In this document: positions 43,166 to 51,968 of the stretch, piece by piece
Position numbering within the stretch: the first letter of the stretch is position 1
Layout: every line of letters starts with the position of its first letter
Origin: Mangrovimicrobium sediminis
Lineage (GTDB): Bacteria; Pseudomonadota; Gammaproteobacteria; Pseudomonadales; Halieaceae
Length of the DNA: 64,000 nt
Direction of reading: 5' to 3'
NCBI RefSeq assembly: GCF_004745945.1
Contig: NZ_SRLE01000016.1
Coordinates: 57,130 to 121,129 of the forward strand
Translations under genes and position numbers: made by a program
The notes under the pieces: model-generated
What the model saw: the letters and a program-made list of their open reading frames with translations, nothing else
Told to the model about the DNA's origin: nothing
The model's database searches: none

Positions 43166-43885
43166 TTGTCCGCACGCAATAACCCACCAGGCAAAGCCGC
43201 AAAAGCCAAACCCGGCAAGCCAGCCCGAAGCAAGACGGAGGCAGCTGCCGCCCCACGCCGACGCAGGCGTTCGCCGCAGGAAATCATGGCGCGCCTGCTG
43301 GAATCCGCGCAGGAGGAGTTCAGCCGGGCCGGGTATGACGGGGCGACCACCGCGGCGATCGCGCGGCGGGCGGAAATTACCGAGGCGCAGTTGTTCCGGT
43401 ATTTCGAGTCCAAGGCCGCGCTGTTCCGGGCCGCCGTGTTCGAGCCGCTGAACGAGCGCTTCGCCGCGTTCAATGCGCGGCAGCTCAGCAGCGGGGAACC
43501 CGCCGAGGACATGCGCGCCGGGGCCGAGCAGTACATCGGCGAGCTGCAGCAGTTCATTCGCGACAACGCGCCGCTGCTGCAGGCGCTTCTCGTTGCCGAG
43601 GCGACGTCTGCCGGGGATATCCAGAGCCTGAGCGACATCGACGCGCTGGGCGGCTACTTCGATATCGGCGCCGCGGTCATGAAGCGGCGCATCGACGGCC
43701 GAGCGCGCGTCGCGCCGGAGCTGATGGTGCGCGTGTCCTTCGCCGCGGTGCTGGCCAACGTGCTGTTCCGCGACTGGCTGTTCCCCGCCGGCATGGCCAG
43801 CGATGCGCGCTTCAACGCCGCGGTAGTGGACTTCATCCTCGACGGCATCAACGCCAACCCGACGGCAGGCAATCCACAAGAATAA
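43166..43885 (+). CDS. TetR/AcrR-family transcriptional regulator
   Basis: Predicted 239 residues from a TTG at 43166, with GGAG nine bases ahead; a longer frame from 43040 would start inside an inverted repeat and cross the operator. A Lys/Ala/Pro-rich basic tail of about 35 residues precedes the DNA-binding domain: IMARLLESAQEEFSRAGYDGATTAAIARRAEITEAQLFRYFESKAALF, the standard TetR helix-turn-helix. The C-terminal helical domain binds an unknown ligand. It heads an operon with an NTF2-like protein and an oxidoreductase and probably controls it. Confidence 0.88.
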   Translation: MSARNNPPGKAAKAKPGKPARSKTEAAAAPRRRRRSPQEIMARLLESAQEEFSRAGYDGATTAAIARRAEITEAQLFRYFESKAALFRAAVFEPLNERFAAFNARQLSSGEPAEDMRAGAEQYIGELQQFIRDNAPLLQALLVAEATSAGDIQSLSDIDALGGYFDIGAAVMKRRIDGRARVAPELMVRVSFAAVLANVLFRDWLFPAGMASDARFNAAVVDFILDGINANPTAGNPQE

Positions 43886-43905
43886 CCCGCTTCACGGAGA
43901 ACCCC

Positions 43906-44337
43906 ATGGACACAGCGCCCCTGCACCAACTCGCCCGCAACTTCTTCGCCGCGGTGGGTCGCGGCCACCTGCCGGAAGACCTGGTTACACCGGACATGAC
44001 CGCCTGGGTGCTGTCCAGCGGCGACTCGGACCTGGCGCGCTTCAATGGCGGCATCGCCCTGCTCGCGGCGCTGGTGGAGCCGGGCAAGCTGGTCTACGAG
44101 ATTCAGAGCATCACCGCGGAGGAAGACCGCGTGGTCGCCGAGGTCAGCTCCGACTGGCCGCTGGTCAACGGCCAGCACGCGCGCAACGACCACGTGTTCG
44201 CGTTTCGCGTGCGCGACGGGCGCATCGCCCATGTCGCCGAATACATGGATACACGGGTGACCCGCGAGATCATCGGCCCGGCGATCCAGGTGCTGGCACA
44301 GCAGCTGGCGGCGCAAAAGGATTCGGCCGGTGACTGA
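43906..44337 (+). CDS. SnoaL/NTF2-like protein
   Basis: Predicted 143 residues. GGAG lies six bases ahead of ATG 43906. It shows the NTF2-like cone fold pattern: a helical start, then LVYEIQSITAEEDRVVAEVSSDW, HVFAFRVRDGRIAHVAEYMDTR and a C-terminal helix. Such proteins are small-molecule isomerases, hydrolases or binding proteins. The AEYMDT ending is typical of the SnoaL-like subgroup. It lies 20 bases after the TetR gene and overlaps the oxidoreductase gene by eight bases. Confidence 0.85.
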   Translation: MDTAPLHQLARNFFAAVGRGHLPEDLVTPDMTAWVLSSGDSDLARFNGGIALLAALVEPGKLVYEIQSITAEEDRVVAEVSSDWPLVNGQHARNDHVFAFRVRDGRIAHVAEYMDTRVTREIIGPAIQVLAQQLAAQKDSAGD

Positions 44338-45403
44338 GTCCGGCGGCGGGCCGCGGGTTATCATCGCCGGCAGCGGCCACGGCTGCCGGGTGCACCTGCC
44401 GGCCCTGCGCGAGACCGGCTTCGAGGTAGTGGGGCTGCTGGGTACCGATGCCGGGCGCACCGCGCGACGCGCCGAGCGCCACGGCATCCCCGCCGCGTTC
44501 ACGGACATCGACGCGGCGATTCGGGCTACCGGCGCCAAGGCAGTCACCGTGGCCAGCCTGCCCAACAGCCACGCGGAGGTGGTGCGCGGCGCCCTGCGCC
44601 ACGGCTGCCACGTGGTCTGCGAAAAACCCTTCACCCGCGACGCGGCCGAGGCGCGCGAACTGTTCGATGCCGCGCATCAGGCGGGCGTGGTGCATTTCAT
44701 GGGCAACCAGTTGCGCGCCATGCCGGACCGCCGCGCCGGCGCGCGGGCTATCGCCGAAGGTTTGATCGGCGAGCCGCGCTACCTGAGCTTCCTGCAGCAC
44801 GCGGACCTGCTTGCGGATACCGACCGGCCCTGGCCCGACTGGTGGTTTGACAGCGACGCCGGCGGCGGCTGGCTGGGCGCCTCGGGCTCGCACATGATCG
44901 ATCACGTGCGCGACTGGCTCGGCGAGTTCGATGTACTGAGCGCAGCACTGCCACTGGTGGCGGATCGTAAGTCAGTGGCGGAAGACTCCTTCACCGTGCG
45001 TTTTCGCCTGGCCAGCGGCGTGCAGGGCATGATCACCCAGACCGCCGCCGACTGGGGGCCGATGACCTCGGTGACCAAAGTGGTCGGCTCCCACGGCACG
45101 CTGTGGCTGGAAAACGGTACGGCCTGGCTGGCTGACAGGGACGGCGTGCGCCAGCTGCCGGTACCCGAGGAAGACCGCCTGGTGCCGATGCAGCCCAGCG
45201 AGGACCCGCGCCAGCGCTACCTGCACGTGGAACTGCCGCCGACGCTGAAACTGTTCGCGGCCTGGCATGCGGCCATCGAGGGCCGCAGCGGCGACCACCC
45301 CTTCGCCACCTTTGCCGACGGCCTGGCCGCTATGCAGGTGATCGACGCGGTGCGCGCCTCCGCCCGCGCGGACGGTGCCAGCGTCGCGGTGCAGCGCGGA
45401 TAG
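44330..45403 (+). CDS. Gfo/Idh/MocA-family oxidoreductase
   Basis: Predicted 357 residues from a GTG at 44330 overlapping the NTF2-like gene. The N-terminal Rossmann domain has VIIAGSGHGCRVHLPALRE, then VTVASLPNSHAEVVRGAL and CEKPFTRDAAEA with the family's conserved EKP Lys. The C-terminal substrate domain includes GGGWLGASGSHMIDHVRDWLG with the usual SH-x3-D-x2-R motif. Substrate is unknown (sugars, inositols and small alcohols are common). It is the last gene of the TetR operon. Confidence 0.9.
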   Translation: MTESGGGPRVIIAGSGHGCRVHLPALRETGFEVVGLLGTDAGRTARRAERHGIPAAFTDIDAAIRATGAKAVTVASLPNSHAEVVRGALRHGCHVVCEKPFTRDAAEARELFDAAHQAGVVHFMGNQLRAMPDRRAGARAIAEGLIGEPRYLSFLQHADLLADTDRPWPDWWFDSDAGGGWLGASGSHMIDHVRDWLGEFDVLSAALPLVADRKSVAEDSFTVRFRLASGVQGMITQTAADWGPMTSVTKVVGSHGTLWLENGTAWLADRDGVRQLPVPEEDRLVPMQPSEDPRQRYLHVELPPTLKLFAAWHAAIEGRSGDHPFATFADGLAAMQVIDAVRASARADGASVAVQRG

Positions 45404-45558
45404 CGACGGCACACAGAGCTACTTTGACGAGCCGCCGCGCTGGCGAGGCGCCGGTTGCGGAGCGCTTAACAACGCTGCCAGCACGCGCATCGCAACACGG
45501 ACAGCACACCCAACGCAAAAGCTGACACGGGCTGTTCGCCCGGGTTAACCTCCCTGCC

Positions 45559-46317
45559 ATGCGTCGCCTCGTTCTCTTCCTGACTCTCTGGCTGGCCCCC
45601 GCCGCCAGCGCCGCGCCCCTCGCCGGGGGCGAGTGCGTGATCCTGTTGCACGGGCTGTGGCGCACCGAGCTGTCGATGCTGGCGGTCGCCTGGCGGCTCG
45701 AGGACGCGGGCTATACGGTGGCCAACATCACCTACCCGTCCCTCACCCACCCCATCGAGGAACTCGCCGAAATGGCGGTCGGCGAGGGGCTGGCCGAGTG
45801 CCACGGGCAGTCATTGCAGCGCATTCACTTCGTCACCCACTCCCTCGGCGGCATCCTGCTGCGCCAGTACCTCGCGGAGCACGAGATTGCGGGGCTGGAG
45901 CGGGCGGTGATGCTCGGCCCGCCCAACCAGGGCAGCCAGCTCGCCGAGTACCTGTATTCGCTGGATATACTGCAGCCGCTGCAACCGGTGCCGGTGGGAC
46001 AGCTCGGCACCGGGGAGAACTCGGTGCCGCTGCAACTCGGCCCGGTGGAATTCGAGGTTGGCGTGATCGCCGGCAACATCAGCCGCCGGCCGCCGCTGCC
46101 GGGCTTTCCCGACGAGGCCAGTGACGGCACGGTCTCCGTGGAGGAGACCCGCGTTGCCGGCATGGTGGATTTCATCGAGATGGGCGCCACCCACACGCTG
46201 ATCATGTGGAACACAGGCGTACTGGACCAGGTCGTCCACTTCCTGCAAAACGGCCAGTTCGACCACCGGCCGATGGCGCCGGCACCGCAACCACGGCGCG
46301 GTCCGCGCCGCTACTAG
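45559..46317 (+). CDS. Exported alpha/beta hydrolase, lipase-like
   Basis: Predicted 252 residues. A signal peptide (LFLTLWLAPAASAAP) targets it to the periplasm or outside. CVILLHGLWRTELSM is the oxyanion-hole strand, and HFVTHSLGG contains the G/A-x-S-x-G nucleophile elbow (THSLGG). LGPPNQGSQLAEYL follows, as in triacylglycerol-lipase/PGAP1-like hydrolases. The catalytic Asp and His are probably in DEASDGTVSVEE and GATHTLIMWN. The 3' end overlaps the convergent LssY-like gene by four bases, the shared CTAG providing both stops. Confidence 0.85.
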   Translation: MRRLVLFLTLWLAPAASAAPLAGGECVILLHGLWRTELSMLAVAWRLEDAGYTVANITYPSLTHPIEELAEMAVGEGLAECHGQSLQRIHFVTHSLGGILLRQYLAEHEIAGLERAVMLGPPNQGSQLAEYLYSLDILQPLQPVPVGQLGTGENSVPLQLGPVEFEVGVIAGNISRRPPLPGFPDEASDGTVSVEETRVAGMVDFIEMGATHTLIMWNTGVLDQVVHFLQNGQFDHRPMAPAPQPRRGPRRY

Positions 46318-47543
46318 TCCCCCACCTGCCCGGTGTGCCAGGGCGAAAGGTCCACCACTTCCACCGCATCCAGTGCCGTCGGCGTACCCGAGAGCCACAT
46401 CACCAGGCGCCGGCCATCGGTGAAATACGGGTCGCCGGTCAGGTTGCCGCGCGGTGCGTTGTAGTCGGCGGCGCCGACCCCGCCCACGTAACCGAAGCGC
46501 AGCAGGGCCTGCGAGTAGGCGAGATCCTCGAGCAGGAACTCGCGGGTCTCGTCCACGTCCGGATCGATCTTGTGGGTGGTGATGGTGCGGGTGGTGAAGC
46601 GCACGCCGATGTCGCGGCTGATCTGGCCGATCCACACCGGCTGGCCCTCGTACACTAGCGGCGTCAGCCACAGGCGCAGGTGATTGCGCTCGTGGATGCT
46701 GCTGCGCGCGCGTTGCAGGGCGATGTCCTGGGCGCGGTCGAACACGTACAGGGCGCTCACCGGCGAGTAACGGTAGCGCCCGCCGGTCAGCGCGGAGCCG
46801 GCGGTCTTCAGCAGGCTGCTGGCGTAGATGGTCTCGGTCTCGTCCCAGCCGGCGCGCATGAAGGCGTAGAAGAGGTCCTCGACCTCGCCGACCAGCACCA
46901 GGTTGAGCGGGTCGCCGCGGTCCTCGCCGTCGGCGTCGCGCACGCAGCAGGGCATGCCCTCCAGGGCCGCCACCAGTTCCGGCAGCGCCAGTTCGCGAAT
47001 CTCCTCCGCCGCGTACAGCGCTTCGCGGTCGAAATCGTGGTGGTCCAGGCGCAGCCCGGGTACCGGCACGAAAAAGCTCATCTGCGCCACCGCACTGTCG
47101 CTGAGCACGTCGACATTGAACGACTTGGTGCCCTCGTCTACCCGGGTGAACACGTAGCCGGCGCGGCGGCTGTGCGGCAGCACCTCGACCCGGCGCACCG
47201 CCGCGCTCTCCACCAGGCTGGCGACATCGGAGCGGCCGACACTGCGCACGCGCTGCAGCGCCTCGCGCGGCGCGTAGTAGGCCGCGTCGATACCCATGGG
47301 GGTGAGGAAAACCGGCTCCTCGCCATCGTTGGTCACGCTCACCCACACCGGCTGGATGTTTTGCGCGTAGAGGTCGGCACCGAAAATCGCCTGTGCCTCG
47401 GCTGCGCTGGGCACCGCCACACTCACCGATACAGCGCCCTCGCTGCGCGTCTGCAGGCGGTCGTTGGGGGGCGGTACGTCGGCGGCACCACCCGCGGCGA
47501 CGCTCCACCACAGGAGCGCGGCCAGCCACCAGCGGTGTTTCAT
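46314..47543 (-). CDS. LssY C-terminal-domain-like exported protein (paralogue 2)
   Basis: Predicted 409 residues. The signal peptide (LLWWSVAAGGAAD) is non-lipid, unlike its tandem paralogue. It shares IQPVWVSVTNDGEEP, RAGYVFTRVDEGTKSFNVDV, FFVPVPG, PCCVRDADG and MRAGWDETE with it, and YVFDRAQDIALQRARSSIHERNHLRLWL matches the LssY C-terminal domain found on some PAP2-type membrane phosphatases and in Legionella LssY. It starts within the stop of the paralogue (ATGA overlap) and is last in the phospholipase D operon. Function unproved. Confidence 0.75.
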   Translation of the reverse strand: MKHRWWLAALLWWSVAAGGAADVPPPNDRLQTRSEGAVSVSVAVPSAAEAQAIFGADLYAQNIQPVWVSVTNDGEEPVFLTPMGIDAAYYAPREALQRVRSVGRSDVASLVESAAVRRVEVLPHSRRAGYVFTRVDEGTKSFNVDVLSDSAVAQMSFFVPVPGLRLDHHDFDREALYAAEEIRELALPELVAALEGMPCCVRDADGEDRGDPLNLVLVGEVEDLFYAFMRAGWDETETIYASSLLKTAGSALTGGRYRYSPVSALYVFDRAQDIALQRARSSIHERNHLRLWLTPLVYEGQPVWIGQISRDIGVRFTTRTITTHKIDPDVDETREFLLEDLAYSQALLRFGYVGGVGAADYNAPRGNLTGDPYFTDGRRLVMWLSGTPTALDAVEVVDLSPWHTGQVGD

Positions 47544-48856
47544 CGCGCCTCCCCCGTGCCCGGCAGCGCCAGGTCACCGTACAGCAGGTGCACGCCGTCC
47601 AGCGGCACCGGCGTTTCCGACAGCTTCAACACGTGGCGGAAGCCGTCGCTGAAATAGCCGATACCGTCAAAGGTAAGTGCCGGCTCTGCCTCGCTGGAAT
47701 AGCCCACACCGCCCACCACGCCGAAGCCCGAGAGCGACTGGTTGTACCAGAAGTTCTGCAGCAGGAAGCGCTGGGCGGCGTCGATGTCCGCGGCCACGCT
47801 CTCGCGAATATAACGCGAGAGAAATGCCGAGTTGCGCAGCGTCTCGTTACTGGCGATACCGCGCAGCAGGCTCTCCTCGAACTCCCGGTAGTACACCTGC
47901 CCGATCCATGCCGGCTCGCCGTCCACGGTCCAGGGCGCGAGCCACAGGTGCAGGTTGAGCATCTCGTTCCCATCCGCCCGTTCGAGGTAAAAGATGGCGT
48001 CCGGGCCACGCTCCTCGAAGAGATGCCTGCGCGCGCTGGCCAGCAGCGTCCCGCCCGCCCTGGTCTCCTGCCAGCCGCCACGCAACAGGGCCCGGCGCAG
48101 GGCCAGCGAGGAACCGATCATGGCCACGTTCAGCGGGCCGCCGTTGTCGCCGGCCTGCGGGCCGCTGGCGCAGCAGGACAGCTCGGTTTCCAGGAACCTG
48201 CGCAGGCCGGCAAGGTCGAGATCGCGCATGCGCTCGGGCGGGTACAGGCTGGCGAAGTCCACGGTGGTGTAGTCCGCGGTGAAGCCCGGCATGGGCACGA
48301 AGAAGGTGAAGCTGTGGCCGCCGCTGGCACTGAACACGTCCACGTTGAAACCCTTGGTACCACGCTGCCGGCGGGTGAACACGAAACCCGCGCGTTGCTC
48401 GCCCGGCGGCACGCCGCGCGGCAGGCCGTGCTGGTGGAACCAGCGCTGCATGTCCGCGTAGCCCTGGCTGCTGTAGGGGCCGCGGTTCATGTAGGCAACC
48501 TCGATCGGCGAGTAGTACTCCGCGTCGATGCTGCGCAGGGCGATGCGCAACGGTTTGTCGCCGCGGTTTTCCACCACCAGCCACACCGGCTGGATGTCCT
48601 GGTCGTACAGGTCGATGCCGGTCAGGGCCTCGGTCTCGGCGGCGTCCGGCACCGCGGCGGTGATCGCCACGCCGGGCTGCTCCTGGGTGAGTGCGCGGGC
48701 GAGGAAAGGCGCGGCGGCGGGGTCGCTGGCCTTGAAGCTGTGCACGCCGCAGCCGGTCAGTATCGCCAGCAGGGCCAGCAGCAAGCCGCGCGGCAGTGCG
48801 AACGGTATCAGGCGCAACGCTGCGGGCGCGGTCGACAATGAAGGGCAAGTGGCCAT
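47540..48856 (-). CDS. LssY C-terminal-domain-like lipoprotein (paralogue 1)
   Basis: Predicted 438 residues. The start at 48856 is chosen because the frame further up runs into the upstream gene; no clear ribosome-binding site. A signal sequence ends in a lipobox (LLAILTGCG), so it is a lipoprotein. Paralogous blocks IQPVWLVVENRGDKP, RAGFVFTRRQRGTKGFNVDV, FFVPMPG, SCCASGP and LRGGWQETR match the downstream gene, including the Cys-Cys pair. The duplication is tandem and co-directional. A role at the envelope with phospholipase D is inferred only from the operon. Confidence 0.75.
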   Translation of the reverse strand: MATCPSLSTAPAALRLIPFALPRGLLLALLAILTGCGVHSFKASDPAAAPFLARALTQEQPGVAITAAVPDAAETEALTGIDLYDQDIQPVWLVVENRGDKPLRIALRSIDAEYYSPIEVAYMNRGPYSSQGYADMQRWFHQHGLPRGVPPGEQRAGFVFTRRQRGTKGFNVDVFSASGGHSFTFFVPMPGFTADYTTVDFASLYPPERMRDLDLAGLRRFLETELSCCASGPQAGDNGGPLNVAMIGSSLALRRALLRGGWQETRAGGTLLASARRHLFEERGPDAIFYLERADGNEMLNLHLWLAPWTVDGEPAWIGQVYYREFEESLLRGIASNETLRNSAFLSRYIRESVAADIDAAQRFLLQNFWYNQSLSGFGVVGGVGYSSEAEPALTFDGIGYFSDGFRHVLKLSETPVPLDGVHLLYGDLALPGTGEAR

Positions 48857-48873
48857 GCGCGGTGTGTCGATGG

Positions 48874-50442
48874 TCAGTACTGGTCCCTGGGGCCGAGTTT
48901 CATGATCACGTTCATCACCCGCTGCATACCGTCGCGGGCGGGTTGTGAGTCGCGGATCTCCTCGCTGTTTTGCCAACGCAGGTCGCCATCGTCATCGAGG
49001 GTGACATGCCAGGCGTTGTCCCCGGACATATCGCGCTCGATTACCGCCGCCATGTCCGCGGCCAGCGCCGGCGAATCGACGATGGCACCCATCTCGGTAT
49101 TGATCTTCGCCGAGCGCGGGTCGAGGTTCATGGAGCCGACGAACACGTAGCGGCGGTCGACCACCGCGGTCTTGCTGTGCAGGCCGGTGAACTGCGCCTG
49201 CACCGGCGCCACGTCCACCACGGTGGACTGGATCGCCGGGTCCGACCGCATCTCGTAGAGGTCGACCCCGGCCGCGATCAGGTCGTCGCGCCAGGGTTCG
49301 TAGTGGCTGTTCACCGCGGGCACGTCGTGGGAGGCCAGCGAATTGGTGAGTATGCGGACATTCACGCCGCGCTCATCGAGTGCGCGCATGAAGTCCACCG
49401 CCTTCTGCGCGGGGATGATATAGGCGTTCATCACCAGCAGTTCGCTCTGCGCGCGGTCGAACAGGTTGAACATGCTGGAGATCAGCTGCTGGTCGATAGC
49501 GTCTTGCGCGGTGGCGTCGTAGATCAGCTCGCTGGTGCCGATGCGCAACGCGGCGGCCTGCTCGCGCAGTTCGCGCGACCAGTCGCGCGGCTGGCGCGGG
49601 AACTGCTCCAGCTGCGGCGCGCTGGCGGTGCTGTCCTGGATCGCCCGCCACTGCTGCGCGGCCAGCGCCGGGTCAGCCTGTGCGCTGAGGTTCTGCGCCG
49701 ACACCACCCACTCGCTGTTCCAGAAACTGTCGAACATGCCGCCGGCCTGCTCGGCGATATGGCCCAGGCCGAACAGGTCGGTGTCGTGGAAGTTGTAGGT
49801 CTCGTGCAGGCCGAAGTAGTGGTCGCCGATATTGCGCCCGCCGATCACCACCGCGCGGCCGTCGACGATCATCAGCTTGTCGTGCATGCGCGTGTTGAGA
49901 CGTTCCATCTCCGCCAGCATCTGGCCCACCCGGTGCGCCAGGCTGCTGCGCTCGCTCCACGGGTTGAAGATGCGGAACTCGATATTCGGCTGCGCCTCGA
50001 GGTTGGCGATCAGGTCGTCGTGGCCCTGTAGCAGAAGGTCATCGACAATCAGCCGCACCTTGACCCCGCGCCGGGCGGCGAGCACCGCGCGCTCCAGGAT
50101 CAGCTTGCCGCTCACGTCCGGGTACCAGAGGTAGGTCTGGATATCCAGCGAGGACACCGCGGAGTCGATCAGGGCCAGGCGCCAGTAGAGGCTGGAACGG
50201 CTGTCGTCGAGGATGCGAAAGCCCGACGCCTGCGCGCCGTGCTCGTCCTGCAGGGCCTGTCCCAGCTCCGCGAGCAGGCCGCTCTCGGCCGGCGGCAGCG
50301 CGTAACTGGGTGGCATCTGCACGATCTCGTCCTGCAGGCTGTGGCTGGAGCAGCCACCGAGCAGGGCAAACAGCATGAGGAAACAGGTAAACGCCGACAC
50401 TCGCAGTGACGGCAGCGTGACGGGGGGCAGGGCTGGGGACAT
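48874..50442 (-). CDS. Phospholipase D/cardiolipin-synthase-family lipoprotein
   Basis: Predicted 522 residues. A signal sequence with lipobox LLGGCSS predicts lipidation at Cys31. Two HKD motifs are complete: His187/Lys189/Asp194 (HDKLMIVDG, followed by GGRN) and His422/Lys424/Asp429 (HSKTAVVDR, followed by GSMN). The enzyme is thus a phosphatidyltransferase or hydrolase on the periplasmic or outer-membrane side, similar to ClsC/YmdC-type or secreted PLD-family proteins. It is first in an operon with two LssY-C-like proteins (17-base gap), suggesting envelope lipid remodelling. Confidence 0.9.
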   Translation of the reverse strand: MSPALPPVTLPSLRVSAFTCFLMLFALLGGCSSHSLQDEIVQMPPSYALPPAESGLLAELGQALQDEHGAQASGFRILDDSRSSLYWRLALIDSAVSSLDIQTYLWYPDVSGKLILERAVLAARRGVKVRLIVDDLLLQGHDDLIANLEAQPNIEFRIFNPWSERSSLAHRVGQMLAEMERLNTRMHDKLMIVDGRAVVIGGRNIGDHYFGLHETYNFHDTDLFGLGHIAEQAGGMFDSFWNSEWVVSAQNLSAQADPALAAQQWRAIQDSTASAPQLEQFPRQPRDWSRELREQAAALRIGTSELIYDATAQDAIDQQLISSMFNLFDRAQSELLVMNAYIIPAQKAVDFMRALDERGVNVRILTNSLASHDVPAVNSHYEPWRDDLIAAGVDLYEMRSDPAIQSTVVDVAPVQAQFTGLHSKTAVVDRRYVFVGSMNLDPRSAKINTEMGAIVDSPALAADMAAVIERDMSGDNAWHVTLDDDGDLRWQNSEEIRDSQPARDGMQRVMNVIMKLGPRDQY

Positions 50443-50546
50443 CCACTGGCTCCGTTTTTAGCGGGCGTTATCGGGCAAAACCGTAACAGGTACTCACTTA
50501 ATAGCAGAGAGCGCCTGCCACTGCCAGTGGTGCGCCGGGCGGCGCG

Positions 50547-51080
50547 TCAGTGTTCCGCGCCGGATTCCGGCGCCGGCGCAGCCGGCGCGGCGGAAGCCGC
50601 AACCAGCCGGCCGATCACGCCGATACCGAGAATCACCAGCGCCCCGCCGCCCAGGGCCACCGCCGCCCAGGTCAGCGGCGCCGGCGACAGCGTCGCGTCG
50701 CGGGCGGCCAGGCCGCTGACCAGGTAGAACAGGAAGGCGTAGTTGTTAAACAGTACCGGCAGTACCTCGCCGAGGGCGACGATGGCGTAGACCACCAGGC
50801 AGATAAACAGCAGCTTGGCGGTGAACAGTCCCAGGGTCGGCGCGGCAAGCTGCACGAAGTGGACGGTGGCCACGTAGCAGGCGACGCCGACCAGCGCGCC
50901 CACCAGCAGGTGCGGGGCACGCTGGCGGTTCATGTGCGCTTCGAAGAACAGGATCATCACCATGAACGCAGGCCAGGCGGGCAGGTGAAAATAGTGCAGC
51001 GCCAGTTCCAGCACCACGATGAGAACCAGTAGGTAGAGGCCGAAAACCAGCCGCGCTTTGCTGATAGAGGGTGTCGCCAT
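50547..51080 (-). CDS. Polytopic inner-membrane protein, unknown
   Basis: Predicted 177 residues with about five transmembrane helices (near 10-30, 35-47, 58-82, 88-112 and 137-160) and an Ala/Pro-rich tail. No family was recognised. HMNRQRAPHLLVG and LPVLFNNYAFLFYLVSG may be family-specific. It stands alone between the PLD operon and the oxygenase/glycosyltransferase operon on the same strand. Confidence 0.65.
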   Translation of the reverse strand: MATPSISKARLVFGLYLLVLIVVLELALHYFHLPAWPAFMVMILFFEAHMNRQRAPHLLVGALVGVACYVATVHFVQLAAPTLGLFTAKLLFICLVVYAIVALGEVLPVLFNNYAFLFYLVSGLAARDATLSPAPLTWAAVALGGGALVILGIGVIGRLVAASAAPAAPAPESGAEH

Positions 51081-51251
51081 GCTGCCATGCTCCGCGTATT
51101 GGAATTATGTCGCCAGCCGGCGGCGCACTGCCGCCGGCTATGGCGCGGATAAAGCGGAACCAGCATCGCCGGGCGGGCGATGCCGGGCAATCACTAAAAC
51201 AATCGTTTGCAATGACCAAAGCGGCCCGGGGCGTGCACCCCGGGGCGGGGA

Positions 51252-51968
51252 TCAGAAGCGCTGCACCTGCTTGCCGACGATGCGGTCGCGCACCTTCCAG
51301 AACAGGTTGTCGGGGTTGACCACGACAATGAAGATGCGCCGCATGTGGTCCTCGGGACAGCTGATCGGCCGCACCGCGTGCCAGGCGTGGTCGGTGCGCA
51401 GCATCAGCGAGCTGAAGTTGCCGATGGAGTCGCACTCGTGCACCGCGTCGAACTGGTCGTAGTCCGGCGCCGAGTTGTAGTCCAGCCGGCCGCCGTCGTC
51501 GAGCACCAGGGTGGAGCCGCCCCAGGCCGGGTCCCACTCCTCGGCGGAATTGAAATAGAACAGGTGGGAGCCGTGCTCGCGGCGCGCATCGCAGTGGGGC
51601 GATACGTCACAGCCGGTGGGCGTGTAGTGCCAGTGGAAGCGGAACTCGGCCTTTTTCGCGCCGAGCAGGCGCTCGATCTCGTGGCGGTAGTCGTCCGAGC
51701 ACAGCTCGTCGATGAATGCCTTCCAGGGCGCCGGTACCGGTGTCTCCGGGGTGTACTCCAGGGAGTAGCGGTCGTGGGGCGCCTGGCCGGCGCGGCGCTC
51801 GTAGCCGAACTTTTTCTCGAACAGGTCGAGCCCGGGCATGTTGTCGAGCAGCTCGCGAAAGCCCTCGGCGGTGAGCACGCCCTCGGTGTTGAAGTAGGGG
51901 TAGGGCTTTATCGCGAGGAAGTCCTCGCGGCGCAGCTTGCGCAGCTTGTCGATATCGATGTATTTCAC
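51252..51968 (-). CDS. Fe(II)/2-oxoglutarate-dependent oxygenase
   Basis: Predicted 238 residues from a GTG at 51968 that overlaps the glycosyltransferase stop (GTGA). The double-stranded beta-helix iron site is H125-x-D127 (SPHCDARR) and a distal His197 in HAWHAVRP, with an Arg at about 210-211 (HMRRIFIVVV) for 2-oxoglutarate. It resembles the prolyl-4-hydroxylase-like and WbmY-like oxygenases. Being third in a sulfotransferase-glycosyltransferase operon, it may hydroxylate a glycan or protein target; the substrate is unknown. Confidence 0.85.
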   Translation of the reverse strand: MKYIDIDKLRKLRREDFLAIKPYPYFNTEGVLTAEGFRELLDNMPGLDLFEKKFGYERRAGQAPHDRYSLEYTPETPVPAPWKAFIDELCSDDYRHEIERLLGAKKAEFRFHWHYTPTGCDVSPHCDARREHGSHLFYFNSAEEWDPAWGGSTLVLDDGGRLDYNSAPDYDQFDAVHECDSIGNFSSLMLRTDHAWHAVRPISCPEDHMRRIFIVVVNPDNLFWKVRDRIVGKQVQRF

